This document shows positions 20,448 to 30,209 of a stretch of 64,000 nt of DNA, in pieces. This stretch comes from Lactarius indigo (lineage: Eukaryota; Basidiomycota; Agaricomycetes; Russulales; Russulaceae), in assembly GCA_025766275.1 (NCBI GenBank), contig JAFKAC010000024.1, positions 620,001 to 684,000 of the forward strand. The letters run 5' to 3'. Each line of letters starts with the position of its first letter. Position 1 is the stretch's first letter. A program made the translations under genes and the position numbers. Under the pieces are notes generated by a model that saw nothing but the letters and a program-made list of their open reading frames with translations, did no database searches and was not told the origin of the DNA.

Positions 20448-21688
20448 TGATGAACAGCATACATAAAGACCATACTCACAGTGGACAAGAGGACTGTGGT
20501 GAGATATGGAAGGTAGCTGGAAGCAGAGGTGTAACAGGGGATCTTGCAAGTAAAGCAGGGAGTCTGGCACACAACAGTGAGGAACTGATGTTACATTGGA
20601 GAGGAGGGAACATACCTGGCACACAACAGTGAGGAACTGATGTGGACCAGGAGCGTACAAGCCTACTACTTATACTATACAGGAGAGTGACACTAGTACA
20701 AGATGATGAACAGACACATAAGAACTATACTCACAGTGGACTGATAGTACTGTGGTGAGATATAGAGGGTGACTGGAAGCAGCACAGAGGTGTCAAGCAG
20801 AGTGAAGCAAAGTGGAAGTCTGGCACACAAGCAGTGAGAACTGATGTGGTTACATTGGAGAGGAGGGAGCTTACCTGGCACACAAGCAGTGAGAACTGAT
20901 GTGAACCAGGAGCGTACATGGTACTCTACTTATACACTTTCTGGTAGTGACACTGTACAAGGGATGTAACACTAAGTCACGCAATACAAGGAAGTATTGT
21001 TCTACAAACGGACAAAGGAGTGGACGTTCTGAGAACAAAGAAAGAAAGAATAAGGAGAGTCCAGAAGCAAATGATATCATAGTGACATCATAATAAAGAT
21101 AAAGCTAAGTACAGAACAAAGGAAACTACAAAGGCGTTATACAATGCAGAGTCCGGATGTATGATGTCATAGAAGTACAGTGATGTCATAGATGACGCAA
21201 TTGTAAGTCCAGATTGTACAGATCAATCAGTGTCTAATCTACAAGTCCTGTGTATCTAATCTAAAGCAGTCCATGCTGCAAGTCCGGTCCGTACGAGCCG
21301 CTAAGTGCGCAAGGGTCACTTATCAACACAAGAGAGGTAACATAGGGTCACAGAGTACAAGAGACGTTGTTCTACATGTGGGACAAAGGAGTGTGCTAAT
21401 GGAGAACAAGGAGCGCAGAACAAAGAGAGTCCAGAAGTAAATGACATCATAATGATATCATGATAAAGATAGAACAAAGGAAAGTACAAAGGCGTTGAAT
21501 ACAACGCAGAGTCTGGATCTATGATATCATAAGGTACAGTGATGTCATACATGATGCAATGATCAGTGCTAGATTGTACAGATCAAAATGTAAGTAATCT
21601 ACAAGTTCAATTAATCTAATCTAAAGCAGTCCATGCTGCAAGTCCGGTCCGTACAAGCCGCTAAGTGCGCAAGGGTCACTTATCAACA
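20448..21688 (-). repeat. Copia C1 5' LTR, interrupted by a same-family solo LTR
   Basis: TGATGAACAGC at 20448 to TTATCAACA at 21688. Without the 630-bp insertion it is 611 bp. Two adjacent copies of a roughly 52-bp unit (TGGCACACAACAGTGAGGAA core) occur at 20573-20650; the 3' LTR has only one. Confidence 0.93.
20704..21328 (-). mobile_element. Solo LTR of a copia subfamily inside the C1 5' LTR
   Basis: 625 bp from TGATGAACAGACAC to TTATCAACA, flanked by CAAGA (20699-20703 and 21329-21333). The uninterrupted sequence CTAGTACAAGAGAGG is preserved in the other LTR at 1229-1243. It is the same subfamily as the solo LTR at 37237-37842 and a diverged relative of the host LTR. Confidence 0.95.
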
Positions 21689-22128
21689 GACGGTGCCCGA
21701 GAGGAGGCACGAGAGGAGGCGTGTGAAGAAGGCAGCCAATCCAGTTCGGCCTCCACGGGGTCCGAGTTCTGTTTGAAAGCGTCAGCGGAATTCACAGTCA
21801 GGACATACCCTAATTTCACCACCTCTGTGCATAGAAATTCCAGATTGCGCGCATTGCAATGACGTATCTTCCATTGTTTGAGGGCTTGTCGGACGTCATT
21901 ACGTTTAGTGCGTACGTAAGCCTCATGTTCTTCACGATATTTGCGTCTGATGGTGGCTATGTCGTCGTCCACCTGTTTGAGGGCTTCAGTCTGGAGGTGT
22001 TTAGTTTCTGCCTCTTTGAAAGCTATGACCTCAGACTGAATAGCCTGTAGAGTTTCTGCGTGAGCATGGGTCAGTTTGTCTTTGCGGAGGACTTCCTCTG
22101 GCTTTGTATCGTTATTGTTAAGATCCAT
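21689..22128 (-). pseudogene. 5' half of the retroelement ORF1-like gene split by copia C1
   Basis: Starts MDLNNNDTKPEEVLRKDKLT (22128) and runs in frame to the insertion point at the GACGG duplication. It contains a long charged helix (AETLQAIQSEVIAFKEAETK and onward), likely a coiled coil, then ASSRASSRAPS at the break; the other half is at 166-1032. A run of T (22138-22147) lies just upstream of the start. Role unknown; an oligomerising ORF1 (gag-like) protein of a non-LTR element is my best guess. Confidence 0.5.
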
Positions 22129-22575
22129 ATAATGGTTTTTTTTTTGAATACCAGTGCAGTAGTTCTATATACGGAAACTACAGAAATATAACCCCAGGCA
22201 TAACCCTATGGTCTCAAGTCCTCGTTATGTAGCCACTTCGAAACTACTATTACCATCAATTTCAAACCCGTCCTGGAGACGAAAGAAAGCGAACTGAACG
22301 GAGAACAACTCAGTGAAGGTCAGTGATTCAGTGAAGGAGGGCCACTAACATTGGCATCTGTTGATTGTTCAATTGATTCCTTGTTAGTGCGGGAGGTCTT
22401 TCTTACACACACCACGGCAACGCTTACGCTTCCAGAGGCGTCGGGGATCTACAAGCACACCGGTATGTTTTTATGCGTCTAGTTACTCCGATACCACATC
22501 CAAACATCTCCATGAAACCTAGCTCCGAACCCACCTCCTCCAACACCTGAACGATCAGTATCAACACGAATATCA
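22129..22575. other. Intergenic region upstream of the F-box gene
   Basis: No coding frame. It probably contains the F-box gene promoter and the 5' flank of the minus-strand ORF; I see no convincing TATA box. Confidence 0.4.
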
Positions 22576-24009
22576 ATGGGCATTGGGCTCAACGATGATA
22601 TACTCCTCAGTATATTCGACTACTATCGACTGGATGAGGGGGATGCTTGGAATCTCCGGCTCGGGTGGTGCAAGCTCTCTCATGTTTGTCAAAGATGGCG
22701 TCACCTCATAATATACGAATCAGCATTCCACCTGGGTTTGCACATTCCATGCACGAACGGCACCCCTATAGTCGACACACTAGACCATTTACCTCCCCTG
22801 CCGGTCTTCGTCAGTTACCGGCATCATACAAATGTGGCCACATGGAAGGGAGACGAGTTGGGAATATACCACGTGCTCCGTTTACGTAGCCGTGTACACC
22901 ATATTGACCTTCGTCTCCCGCCTTCGATTTTGCATAAATCCCTTATGCTCATGGATGGAGGATACTTCACAAGACTGGAGCACCTTTCACTTTCGGTCAC
23001 AATCGATACAATCACAACTCTCATATTTCCCCAGACTTTTCTTGCCCCAAATCTACGCCATCTCACCCTTTCCGGCGTCACCCTTCCAAAAGGATTACGG
23101 TTTCTCTCCTCTACTGTCTCCCTCGTCAAACTCGAGCTCAGGGACATCCGAACATTCGGCTACCTTTTCCCGAGGCTATTAGTGGCACGTCTTCGATCCC
23201 TTCCCCAACTCGAGGAACTCTCCATTGGTTTTTCCATCCCCCTACCCCGTCCCAGTGCTGAGAGGGAACTGTTGGGCAAACAAGGAACTCCCGTGACACT
23301 TCCTAACTTGAAAATCCTTAGGTTCCAAGGAGTTGGCGCTTATCTGGAATGCCTTATTGCTCAAATTAGGGTCCCTCTTCTGGAGCGACTCAACATCGCG
23401 TTATTCAATCAAGTCGCCTTCTCATTACCACTCCTATCCCATTTCGTTATAAACGAACGGATCAAGCTCGAGTCCGCGAGGGTAAAATTCGGGCGCGATG
23501 CGGTTTCCATAATCGTGGACCACCATACAGAACGGAACGGCGTACTTCTCAACGACGGAAGTTTCGTCTTGCGTGTGATATGCAAGCAACTGGACTGGCA
23601 AATCAACTGCGCAGCGCAGGTCTGCAGCGCGCTCATGCCCGCTCTGTCAGGTGTAGAGGATCTCGCGCTCGACTTTCACGAACGGGTGATGCCATTCGAA
23701 TGGCAGGACGGTGGGATCGACGGGGCGACGTGGCACGAACTTCTCAGACCGTTTATTGGGGTGAAGAAACTCCATATTTACGAATCGCTCTCAGAGGAGC
23801 TTTCTCGTGCGCTGCGGGTCGATGAAATAGGATCAGACCCTGGATTTCTACCCAATTTGCGAGGACTCACAAGCTTTTCCGAGGGGGCGCGGACACACCG
23901 TCTGTTTGACTCGTTCATCGAAGCTCGCCGTGCCGCAGGTCGCCCAGTCTTTGCATCGTTCCCATTATTCCCACCCTCGCACACATTCAGTACTAACGTG
24001 CGTATGTGA
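22576..24009 (+). CDS. F-box protein with leucine-rich repeats
   Basis: 477 codons, intron-free, MGIGLNDDILLSIFDYYRLD. Residues 5-50 form an F-box (L-N-D-D-I-L-L-S-I-F ... LSHVCQRWRHLI), the module that docks substrate receptors onto Skp1 in SCF ubiquitin ligases. The remainder is leucine-rich with short LxxLxLS-type turns (LEHLSLSVTID, LRHLTLSGVTLP, LPQLEELSI, LPNLKILRF, VKKLHIYESL), typical of the greatly expanded F-box/LRR families of Agaricomycetes; the C-terminal FIEARRAAGRPV is also common in them. Upstream starts are blocked by stops, so 22576 is preferred. The stop is at 24007-24009, but a GT at 23998 and an AG at 24047-24048 could splice this gene in frame into the next one. Target of the receptor unknown. 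Confidence 0.85.
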   Translation: MGIGLNDDILLSIFDYYRLDEGDAWNLRLGWCKLSHVCQRWRHLIIYESAFHLGLHIPCTNGTPIVDTLDHLPPLPVFVSYRHHTNVATWKGDELGIYHVLRLRSRVHHIDLRLPPSILHKSLMLMDGGYFTRLEHLSLSVTIDTITTLIFPQTFLAPNLRHLTLSGVTLPKGLRFLSSTVSLVKLELRDIRTFGYLFPRLLVARLRSLPQLEELSIGFSIPLPRPSAERELLGKQGTPVTLPNLKILRFQGVGAYLECLIAQIRVPLLERLNIALFNQVAFSLPLLSHFVINERIKLESARVKFGRDAVSIIVDHHTERNGVLLNDGSFVLRVICKQLDWQINCAAQVCSALMPALSGVEDLALDFHERVMPFEWQDGGIDGATWHELLRPFIGVKKLHIYESLSEELSRALRVDEIGSDPGFLPNLRGLTSFSEGARTHRLFDSFIEARRAAGRPVFASFPLFPPSHTFSTNVRM

Positions 24010-24048
24010 ACCTGAATCCATCCTCTTGATATGACCTTCGTCTCATAG

Positions 24049-24901
24049 AACCTTCTCGTCGACGGGTATATTGCCCAAACCTTTCACAGCCGCAGAGCTG
24101 AGCAATACTTCTTCGACTTATTGGAGAGTAACTCCATTCCGCAGATTGAAACTGTGTCTTACCCCGACAGAGAAGGCCATTTCTTCTTTGTCTGTCCTAC
24201 TAAGACTCGACACGCCCTAGTGCGACAACCTTTCGACACGTCTTTTCGACCTCTCGACTGCGCTGTCGTACACAGGGGTATTGTGGTCCCCCAGACACTG
24301 TGGTCTCCGTACACCATTAGTGGTAGGAGGCAGCAGGTTGAAGAGGCGGAGTTGCAGATGCCCATTTTCTTCGAGGGTATAGACGGGAGACTTGGTCTTT
24401 CCCAGCAAGCCGCGGCTGCGGGCCGATGCCATGGTCTTCGCAACGCACAGGAATTCGTTCCACTCGGGCACAGGTCGACAACACATATCCGCATTGTCGT
24501 TGGTGTCGTTTCTCGTGGTAATAATTGTCACCCACTAAATTGTTCTCCGTTCAGTGGCCCGGCTACAAAGATTTCAAGCGACAGGTCCCCATCCGTGACC
24601 AGACGAGAGAGCGCAACCCAATAACCATTCCCAGATTCGCCCATCATATTGGACTATCTGTGGATGCATTTCTCAGGGTCAGTCGGATCTTCTCATCCAC
24701 TAAGGACAACACCTGAGCTGAGTTCGTTTTCTCGCTCACCAGACTTGCGAGCCGGACCCTAGCTCTACCGACAGCATGCGCAAACAGTGGCAGATCGGGC
24801 CATCTGGCATCCAGCGAAGCGACATCATAGTTATTGGAGCAGTTCACGTCTCTGCGGGGAGTTGGATGCCAATCTTGCAACTCAATCGTTACATTCTCTG
24901 A
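24049..24901 (+). CDS. Conserved uncharacterised Agaricomycete protein, 3 exons, N-terminus unresolved
   Basis: Three exons read in phase: 24049 to about 24495 (NLLVDGYIAQTFHSRRAEQY, PDREGHFFFVCPT, VVPQTLWSPYTI), 24555-24677 (WPGYKDFKRQVPIRDQT, NPITIPRFAHHIGLSVDAFL) and 24743-24901 (IGAVHVSAGSWMPILQLNRY, stop TGA 24899-24901). The intron 24678-24742 has GTCAGT/CACCAG; the first intron's donor is weak (GTCGTT or GTTGGT). The blocks match a family I recognise from mushroom genomes as conserved but unnamed. No ATG precedes the first block. Either the N-terminal exon is lost or the protein is the C-terminal part of a fusion with the F-box gene through an in-frame 51-nt intron (23998-24048). Confidence 0.6.
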
Positions 24902-25320
24902 TATCTCCACGTCACTCGTTCCTATGGCAGGTACAGTGTCAAAAATAAGCATGGTCACAAGTCGAGTGGATCAACGAAGGAGCGGTCTCGTGTATAGATA
25001 GATAGGTCCAAGAAATATTTTGAATGCAGTGAAAAAAGGAGAGTGAGCGTAGGCATGAATCAAGAAACGAAACCGAGTAAAGAGCGTCAGTCTACAAGGT
25101 GACATGATATGACCATGCGTATTAGTCCGGCGACATGATATACTGTAACAAGAAATTGTAGGCATAGTTACACAAATGTAAGGTTGCGATGAATAGCTCG
25201 GAGACTGGCAATGTGGAGTTGTGGTTGTGGCGGCCACAGATAGATGAGGTTCGGGCGCTGGTGTGTTGGTTGGTCGCAATATGTGGGAGCGGAAAAAGAA
25301 AGGAAGGGAGAACTAGGCAA
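24902..25320. other. Intergenic region
   Basis: No gene seen. The minus-strand frame at 24644-24958 is a shadow of the spliced gene on the plus strand. Confidence 0.4.
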
Positions 25321-25776
25321 CTATGTCGGCCATCCACGCGCGATATGCGCCGCACCACCTCCGACTCTACCCAGGAAATTCCACACAGCCGTCGTGCCTT
25401 CACCAGGGAAGCCCTCGCCGGTCGCATGCATCGTATTAAAGCTTGACCACGCTGCGCGGTCGTAGTATGTCGGACCACCGGGCCCGACGTACTGACGAGG
25501 CATGAACGAGCTCGTCGCGAAGAAGACGACCGCGCTCGCGCCGACACACAACAACGCGTGCGAGGCAAGCCCCGCTCCACGCCAATCTGCCAGCCACGCT
25601 GTTGCTGTGCTATTGTAGATGTTGTAGAATCGGCTACATTTCTGCCGCTGGCTCGTTGGAGCGCTGATTGCGGCGACGTCCTCGAGCGCACGGTGGATGA
25701 CCTCGCACCCGATGTCGACGTCGGCTTTGAGTGCATGCCACTCTTCGAGCGTTTCGGCAGATACAGCCGGGTTCAC
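25321..25776 (-). CDS. Unknown ORF with one membrane-like segment
   Basis: 151 codons, MNPAVSAETLEEWHALKADV to ARGWPT. The open frame extends upstream to a TAG at about 25792. One hydrophobic stretch (GAGLASHALLCVGASAVVFF) could span a membrane. I recognise no family; high GC and the lack of other-frame competition favour a real coding exon. It may be the last exon of a gene whose earlier exons are degraded. Confidence 0.35.
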   Translation of the reverse strand: MNPAVSAETLEEWHALKADVDIGCEVIHRALEDVAAISAPTSQRQKCSRFYNIYNSTATAWLADWRGAGLASHALLCVGASAVVFFATSSFMPRQYVGPGGPTYYDRAAWSSFNTMHATGEGFPGEGTTAVWNFLGRVGGGAAHIARGWPT

Positions 25777-25844
25777 GAGCGCATGTACGGCCTAGACACG
25801 CCGATACAAGTTCAACAAGACGGGCCAGCACCTTCCGATGACGA

Positions 25845-26100
25845 GCTCGCCTTGTAAATCGCATCCTGCGATCCCGCAGTGACGCTGACCCTCCATCCTT
25901 CCTCGAGCAGCCTCCGCCCGTGGTCGAGCTCTCGGAACTCCGTCAACCACTCGACCAGTGGGAGCGTACTGTAGGCCCATTGCGAGCACCTCGTCGTCCA
26001 CTTTAAGCTCTACATCCTCGGTGCCTAAGCCGCCGTCTACGCGTGGCGCGGTGAACTGGATGCCGGTGAGCGGGAACAGCCCCGCATTGGGCTTCCCGCG
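25845..26100 (-). pseudogene. Remnant of an ARO8-type aromatic aminotransferase
   Basis: Two pieces in different frames read in order like the N-terminal third of fold-type I PLP aminotransferases of the ARO8/kynurenine aminotransferase group: GKPNAGLFPLTGIQFTAP then LQYAPT in one frame, and LVEWLTEFRELDHGRRLLEE then GWRVSVTAGSQDAIYK in the next. In intact enzymes these are continuous (L-Q-Y-x-P-T-x-G then W-x-V-x-V-x-x-G-S-Q-D-x-x-Y-K), so a frameshift lies near 25970. The PLP-lysine half is absent. Identified from remembered family motifs only. Confidence 0.5.
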
Positions 26101-26359
26101 AGAGCGAGACCATGCCGGGCGTTTGTCCGAGCAGGAAGAGTCCGCAGACTGTGTGCGTGCGTCATCTGGTGCGGTGCTAGGGTTGGGGTGGGTGTGCAGG
26201 GGCTGCAGGGAGACGACACATTTGACTGATTTTGCGCGCCCTGGCAGCTCGCGACAAGAACGACGCAGAGAAAACAATGTCTCCGCGATCGGTGATAGAT
26301 GCACTAACTTACTTGCACATCTGGACCTACATATCTTATCTATGGCTAATAGGCCCATG

Positions 26360-27203
26360 CCAGGGCCTGTCTCACCGGGGGTAATGGCGTCATCTGAACT
26401 CCCTCGATTTTCATGATCTAATTTACTTGTTGGCCGTTAAACGTGCTGATAGGTGAGTATTAGTGGGTAGAGGGTGGATACGAGAGCAGAGGGGTTAAGG
26501 GTTTAGCAGTCTGGAGCGAGAGGGATGAAGAGACCCCAAGACATAGAAGGGAGTCCATTGCGCTGCGAATACGAGGGGAGAGGAGGAGGAACGAAGATGA
26601 GTCGAGGAGGAGATTGGTCGAAGCTTTCACGAACACGCGTAAAACTACACATGCGAAGTCAGGTAAGTATGAGAGGGGTAGGAAAGTTGATAATGAACCC
26701 TTCGAGTTTGGAAACACCTAGCAAAAGTTAGTAACAACAATCGTGAAGTTGAGACAGAGAATGAGAGAGAGGTTAGTAGAATAGTCGAGTAAGAGTAAGA
26801 ATTTCGGTCTTCAGGAAAACGAAAGAGAAATGAGGGCGAAGAAGACGATATGCCGGGTGCCTTTGTTCTAGACCTGAGCCGATGAGCAGTCAATCCACAC
26901 AAGGAGGACAAATTAAAAACAGGGGAAATTGAGTGTGGAATTGAGCGCGAACACCGCAGCCTTGTATACACCCAGTCAGTACCTAAGGTCAAACGAGTCG
27001 AAATGTGTGAGGAGAAACGTCGTAGTAGGGGGAAAGTAAACAAAAAGTCCATGATAGAGGAAGATTCGACGAACGAAACCACGCTGCCGGCGCGAGGCAG
27101 GAAACGCGAGTCCTAAGTAAAATGGGAGTCGGTAAGTGGTAGAGCATAGCCAAGCGATGGCACTGATGATGACGACGGCGCAGACTAATAGTACAAGGGA
27201 GCG
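26360..27203. other. Region without recognisable gene
   Basis: Purine-rich on the plus strand (many GAGAGG, GGAGGA words). Open frames are low-complexity S/L-rich on minus and look fortuitous. No repeat partner within the window. Confidence 0.35.
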
Positions 27204-27419
27204 TCAGTAAATGTAAAGTAAAATTAAGAAGAATATGGGGGCGTCTGTGCCCGAGACAGAGAACGCGAGACTAGAACGATCCAACGAAAGAGAATGTTTG
27301 AGACGACAGCACGATGTCGATCGGCCGATGGTCTGACGATGGCAGAATAGATGGGGATATGACGAGGAAAGAAACGACAGATTTGCAGGCAGGATGAGGG
27401 AAAAATCACCAGCGATGTA

Positions 27420-28560
27420 CATCATTGGTCCAACGGTGCCATCCACTGGCGAATGGAAACGGTGGTAGTCCTGCGGTGCGAGCCGGAAGATCACCAGAGC
27501 GCCCCCTGCGTAGCGTTCTACTTGGTCCTCGTACGCGTCTCCGAGTAACCATGCGATGGTGAACTCACGTCCCTTGATCCACAATCTTGTCGCCTCGCTG
27601 ATTGTCTCGAACGCCGTCAATCGGCAATCTGCCCCGCTCACGAATCAGTTCAGGTCTTCGGGCATCTCGACGGGCTTCAGTTTCCTGAAAATCCTGTAAG
27701 GGCAGTTGCCCATGTAGTAGTGATGGGCACAACGTATCGGTGAAAGAATGTTTCTGGAGAACGTACGTTGTTAAGCCTTCTGCCGAACGGACAGAGAAGA
27801 AACCCACGTACGAAAAGACGGTAGAGGTTCTAGGATCTCATCCATGTTGAGTTTGTGGAACTGGTTAAATGCTGGGATATTCCTCACCGACTCGGGAGAA
27901 TCGTACTTGGTTTCCTGCTTGACCGAGAGCGACTTGAGCAGCTTGCGGGCTGCAATCACAGTCAGAACTGTAGGTCAAAAGACCGTTGGATACGCACCTC
28001 GAGCACCCTCTAACCTCGACTGGGCACCCCGACCGACGAAAATCGAGTATCCATGAGACAAGGTTCCACTAAGAGCCATCGACTTACCTTGTATAGTGGC
28101 GAATACCGAGTCGCACGTATATCCGCATCTTTTCTTCCTCAAGCCGACCTGTCATCCAATTTTGCACGATAATACTGTATTGGCCGAATTCTGATCCCAC
28201 ATTCCCGGAACCACGACTTAGCCGGGGGAGAGTAGCACGACATGTCGAGCAGGATACGCACCGCGCCGATCTTATAGTTCCCCGCGGACACCTTGGACAG
28301 GACTTTCGTGTACCATTTACGCTGTACCTGGATTACAGTCACGAAGTTGCTGACCATGACACGATCAACGCGCTCCCAGTCCTGGCTTGCGCATACCATG
28401 AGATGCATGACGACGTCGCGCTCTGCTTTGGCGTTCAAATGCGAGCAGTGACATAGAGGGCGTTGATCATACACCCGAACGCTTCGTCGCCGCTCCTTGT
28501 CTCACTGCCTGAGCCTGAGCTCGAGCCTGGCGTTTCGGTGTCCAAGACAAGCGAAGACGA
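27420..28560 (-). pseudogene. Truncated C2-type phosphatidylserine decarboxylase (PSD2-like)
   Basis: Minus-strand blocks occur in family order: HLMVCASQDWERVDRVMVSN and QRKWYTKVLSKVSAGNYKIG (28405-28255), IIVQNWMTGRLEEEKMRIYV (about 28165-28105), RKLLKSLSVKQ and SPESVRNIPAFNQFHKLNMD (27950-27850), RKLKPVEMPEDL (about 27680), SGADCRLTAFETISEATRLW, KGREFTIAWLLGD, GGALVIFRLAPQDYHRFHSP and VDGTVGPMMYIAG (27640-27420). These match the Zn/C2-EF-hand-type decarboxylases that make phosphatidylethanolamine in fungal endomembranes. Lesions: a 5-nt insertion (ACAGT) near 28180 breaks the frame, TGA at 27645-27647 replaces an expected Arg codon, and the C-terminal region with the self-cleaving G-S-T site is not found downstream. 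It is therefore a decayed paralogue. Confidence 0.75.
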
Positions 28561-29157
28561 CGTTGAAGGTTGTCAGACAACCCGCAGGTGCTTCGACGCA
28601 GTTACGGCATCGTATTTCTCCAGAAACTCAGTCACGTGCTCGGTCTGTGGGACGAGCGCTCGGGCGGGGTTCCAAATTCACTCGACTTCGACTTCGACTC
28701 GTCCGTTTGGGCAAAGACTGTTGATCAAGACCGCCCATACACCTAAAGTAGCTGACAGCTGCAATGAAATATGTGCTGGTTCCAAGTCTATACTATAAGC
28801 AGACTCCGCTTAGGCTGTCTGCACCTGCTCGCCATGTACTGTAAGACTGACGCGAAAAGAAGCCAACTGTCACCGGCCTTATAAGTTATCGTCTCGTCGA
28901 CCTGACACTTTTCTCTTCATCACCCCCACCTATTCTACCCTATCTGGTGATCGAACCCATATATCTCACTCGCCCTATTACCCTTCCCACCTGCTCAAAG
29001 GTACTTCACTTCCTTCCCTATTTCGTTTCCTGGTTAAGAAGTCTTGTTTTCACACCGCAGCCTCCTTTGCTAGTATTCGCATTACAAATACCGTGTAATC
29101 TTTTAACCTCACGCAGTCCCTCCATTGCTCCTGAATCACACAAAAAAAATTGACGAA
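28561..29157 (+). promoter_or_regulatory. Upstream region of the GATA gene
   Basis: No complete gene. A TATA-like CTTATAAG lies at about 28881-28888, and the 270 bp before the ATG are pyrimidine-rich (CTTCACTTCCTTCCC, TTTTCTCTTCATCACCCCC), typical of fungal promoters. The role is inferred from position only. Confidence 0.35.
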
Positions 29158-30209
29158 ATGACCCATCGTATCGAATCTCCTGATGCCATGTTAGTGCCAT
29201 CTGATATCCGTCGTAACATTCCTCTAAACCGCTTTACTCTTGCAGTGATACCCGTCTTGCGAGGAATTCCCACACACCCCCTTCCCCGCCAATTGCGACG
29301 TTGCCACAGTCCCCTTCTCTTTCGTCTTCTTCCCTAGACCATTCCTCAGTATTGTCACCAGAACCGACCAGACTCAGCTCCACTCAAAGTGTGCACCCCA
29401 TGGCCTCATACAGTAGCGATATCCGCTATTTAGGCACTGATTCGGATCGTCCACTTGCTTATTACCAGCCATCTACGGGACTCACGGAGCCTTCGTATCG
29501 TGTTCAATCACGGACTGAACCGCGCTATGTTTTCGCGCACGACGGAAATCCACGTGCTACAGTGCACCCACCGGCAGTACACGTCGTTCCCTCCCAGGTC
29601 TCTGGCGGGGCCCTCGATCTCGCTGATCACTATCTGGGACAATATCAGATCTGTGCTATATATACAGACGACGCGGCGACGAAGCTAAACGACAGGATAC
29701 GTAGACAATGTTTCAACTGTCATACTACTGACACATCCACCTGGAGAAGATCTAACCTAAACCCAGGAAAAGTGGTCAGTGTACACATATCTGCGTACGA
29801 TCACGTCAATCTGATGCAGGAACAGTTATGCAATAAGTGTGGACTTTTCGAACGCACACACAACCGAGCGCCGCCAAAGCAGTTTCCTCACAAGCGTGGC
29901 CCACTTGACACATCATCGCTCAAAGTACGCACGTCACCACCCCAGCACGGCGGAGCCCTCCCCCACGTCGACGCCCTACCTCCTTACCAATATAACCACC
30001 CTTCTATCGCCCCTCTCCTTTCGCGGACTGGAGATGCACATGCAACCTCTCGCGGTGACTCGGACGAACTGCCCGAAATACAGCCTTGGCTCCCTGGTGC
30101 TACAACTCCGATTGGTGAGCTTTTACTCTCTACTGAGATACTCTCGCCGTTGTCAGACCCTACTCACCGTTCCGCAGCGCCCATCTCGTACCGTCCTCGC
30201 AGCGTGTGA
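29158..30209 (+). CDS. GATA-type zinc-finger transcription factor
   Basis: Exon 1 29158-29189 (MTHRIESPDA), intron 29190-29245 (GTTAGT...TTGCAG), exon 2 29246-29774, intron 29775-29825 (GTCAGT...GAACAG), exon 3 29826-30209; 314 codons. A single GATA finger: CFNC-HTTDTSTWRRSN-LNPGKV joined to LCNKCGLFERTHNRA, then a basic FPHKRGPL tail, the form seen in basidiomycete GATA regulators. The flanks are S/P-rich and presumably disordered. Such proteins bind (A/T)GATA(A/G) in the nucleus; the target pathway cannot be told. The second intron falls in the finger loop and is 51 nt without a stop, so retention would add 17 residues in frame; a second acceptor CAG six bases upstream would add Glu-Gln. 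Confidence 0.85.

Larger units (their letters stand above)
1033..21688 (-). mobile_element. Ty1/copia retrotransposon C1, minus strand, with nested insertions
   Basis: LTR termini TGATGAACAG and TTATCAACA (plus-strand reading) lie at 1033 and 21688 and are flanked by the direct repeat GACGG at 1028-1032 and 21689-21693. The internal region 15335-20447 has a primer-binding site, one uninterrupted gag-pol frame and a polypurine tract. The low-coordinate (3') LTR is broken by a gypsy solo LTR holding a KDZ transposon, and the high-coordinate (5') LTR by a solo LTR of its own family. Excluding insertions the two LTRs differ at about five positions, all transitions, plus one 52-bp unit, by eye over about 560 bp. 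The insertion is therefore fairly recent. Confidence 0.95.

Noticed and set aside
25122..25736. 204-codon R/S-rich minus ORF
   Set aside because: Arginine/serine-rich composition typical of a wrong frame in GC-rich DNA; overlaps the better frame 25321-25776.
26460..27082. S/L-rich minus-strand ORFs as decarboxylase 3' exons
   Set aside because: No family motif (no G-G-S-T region) and low complexity.
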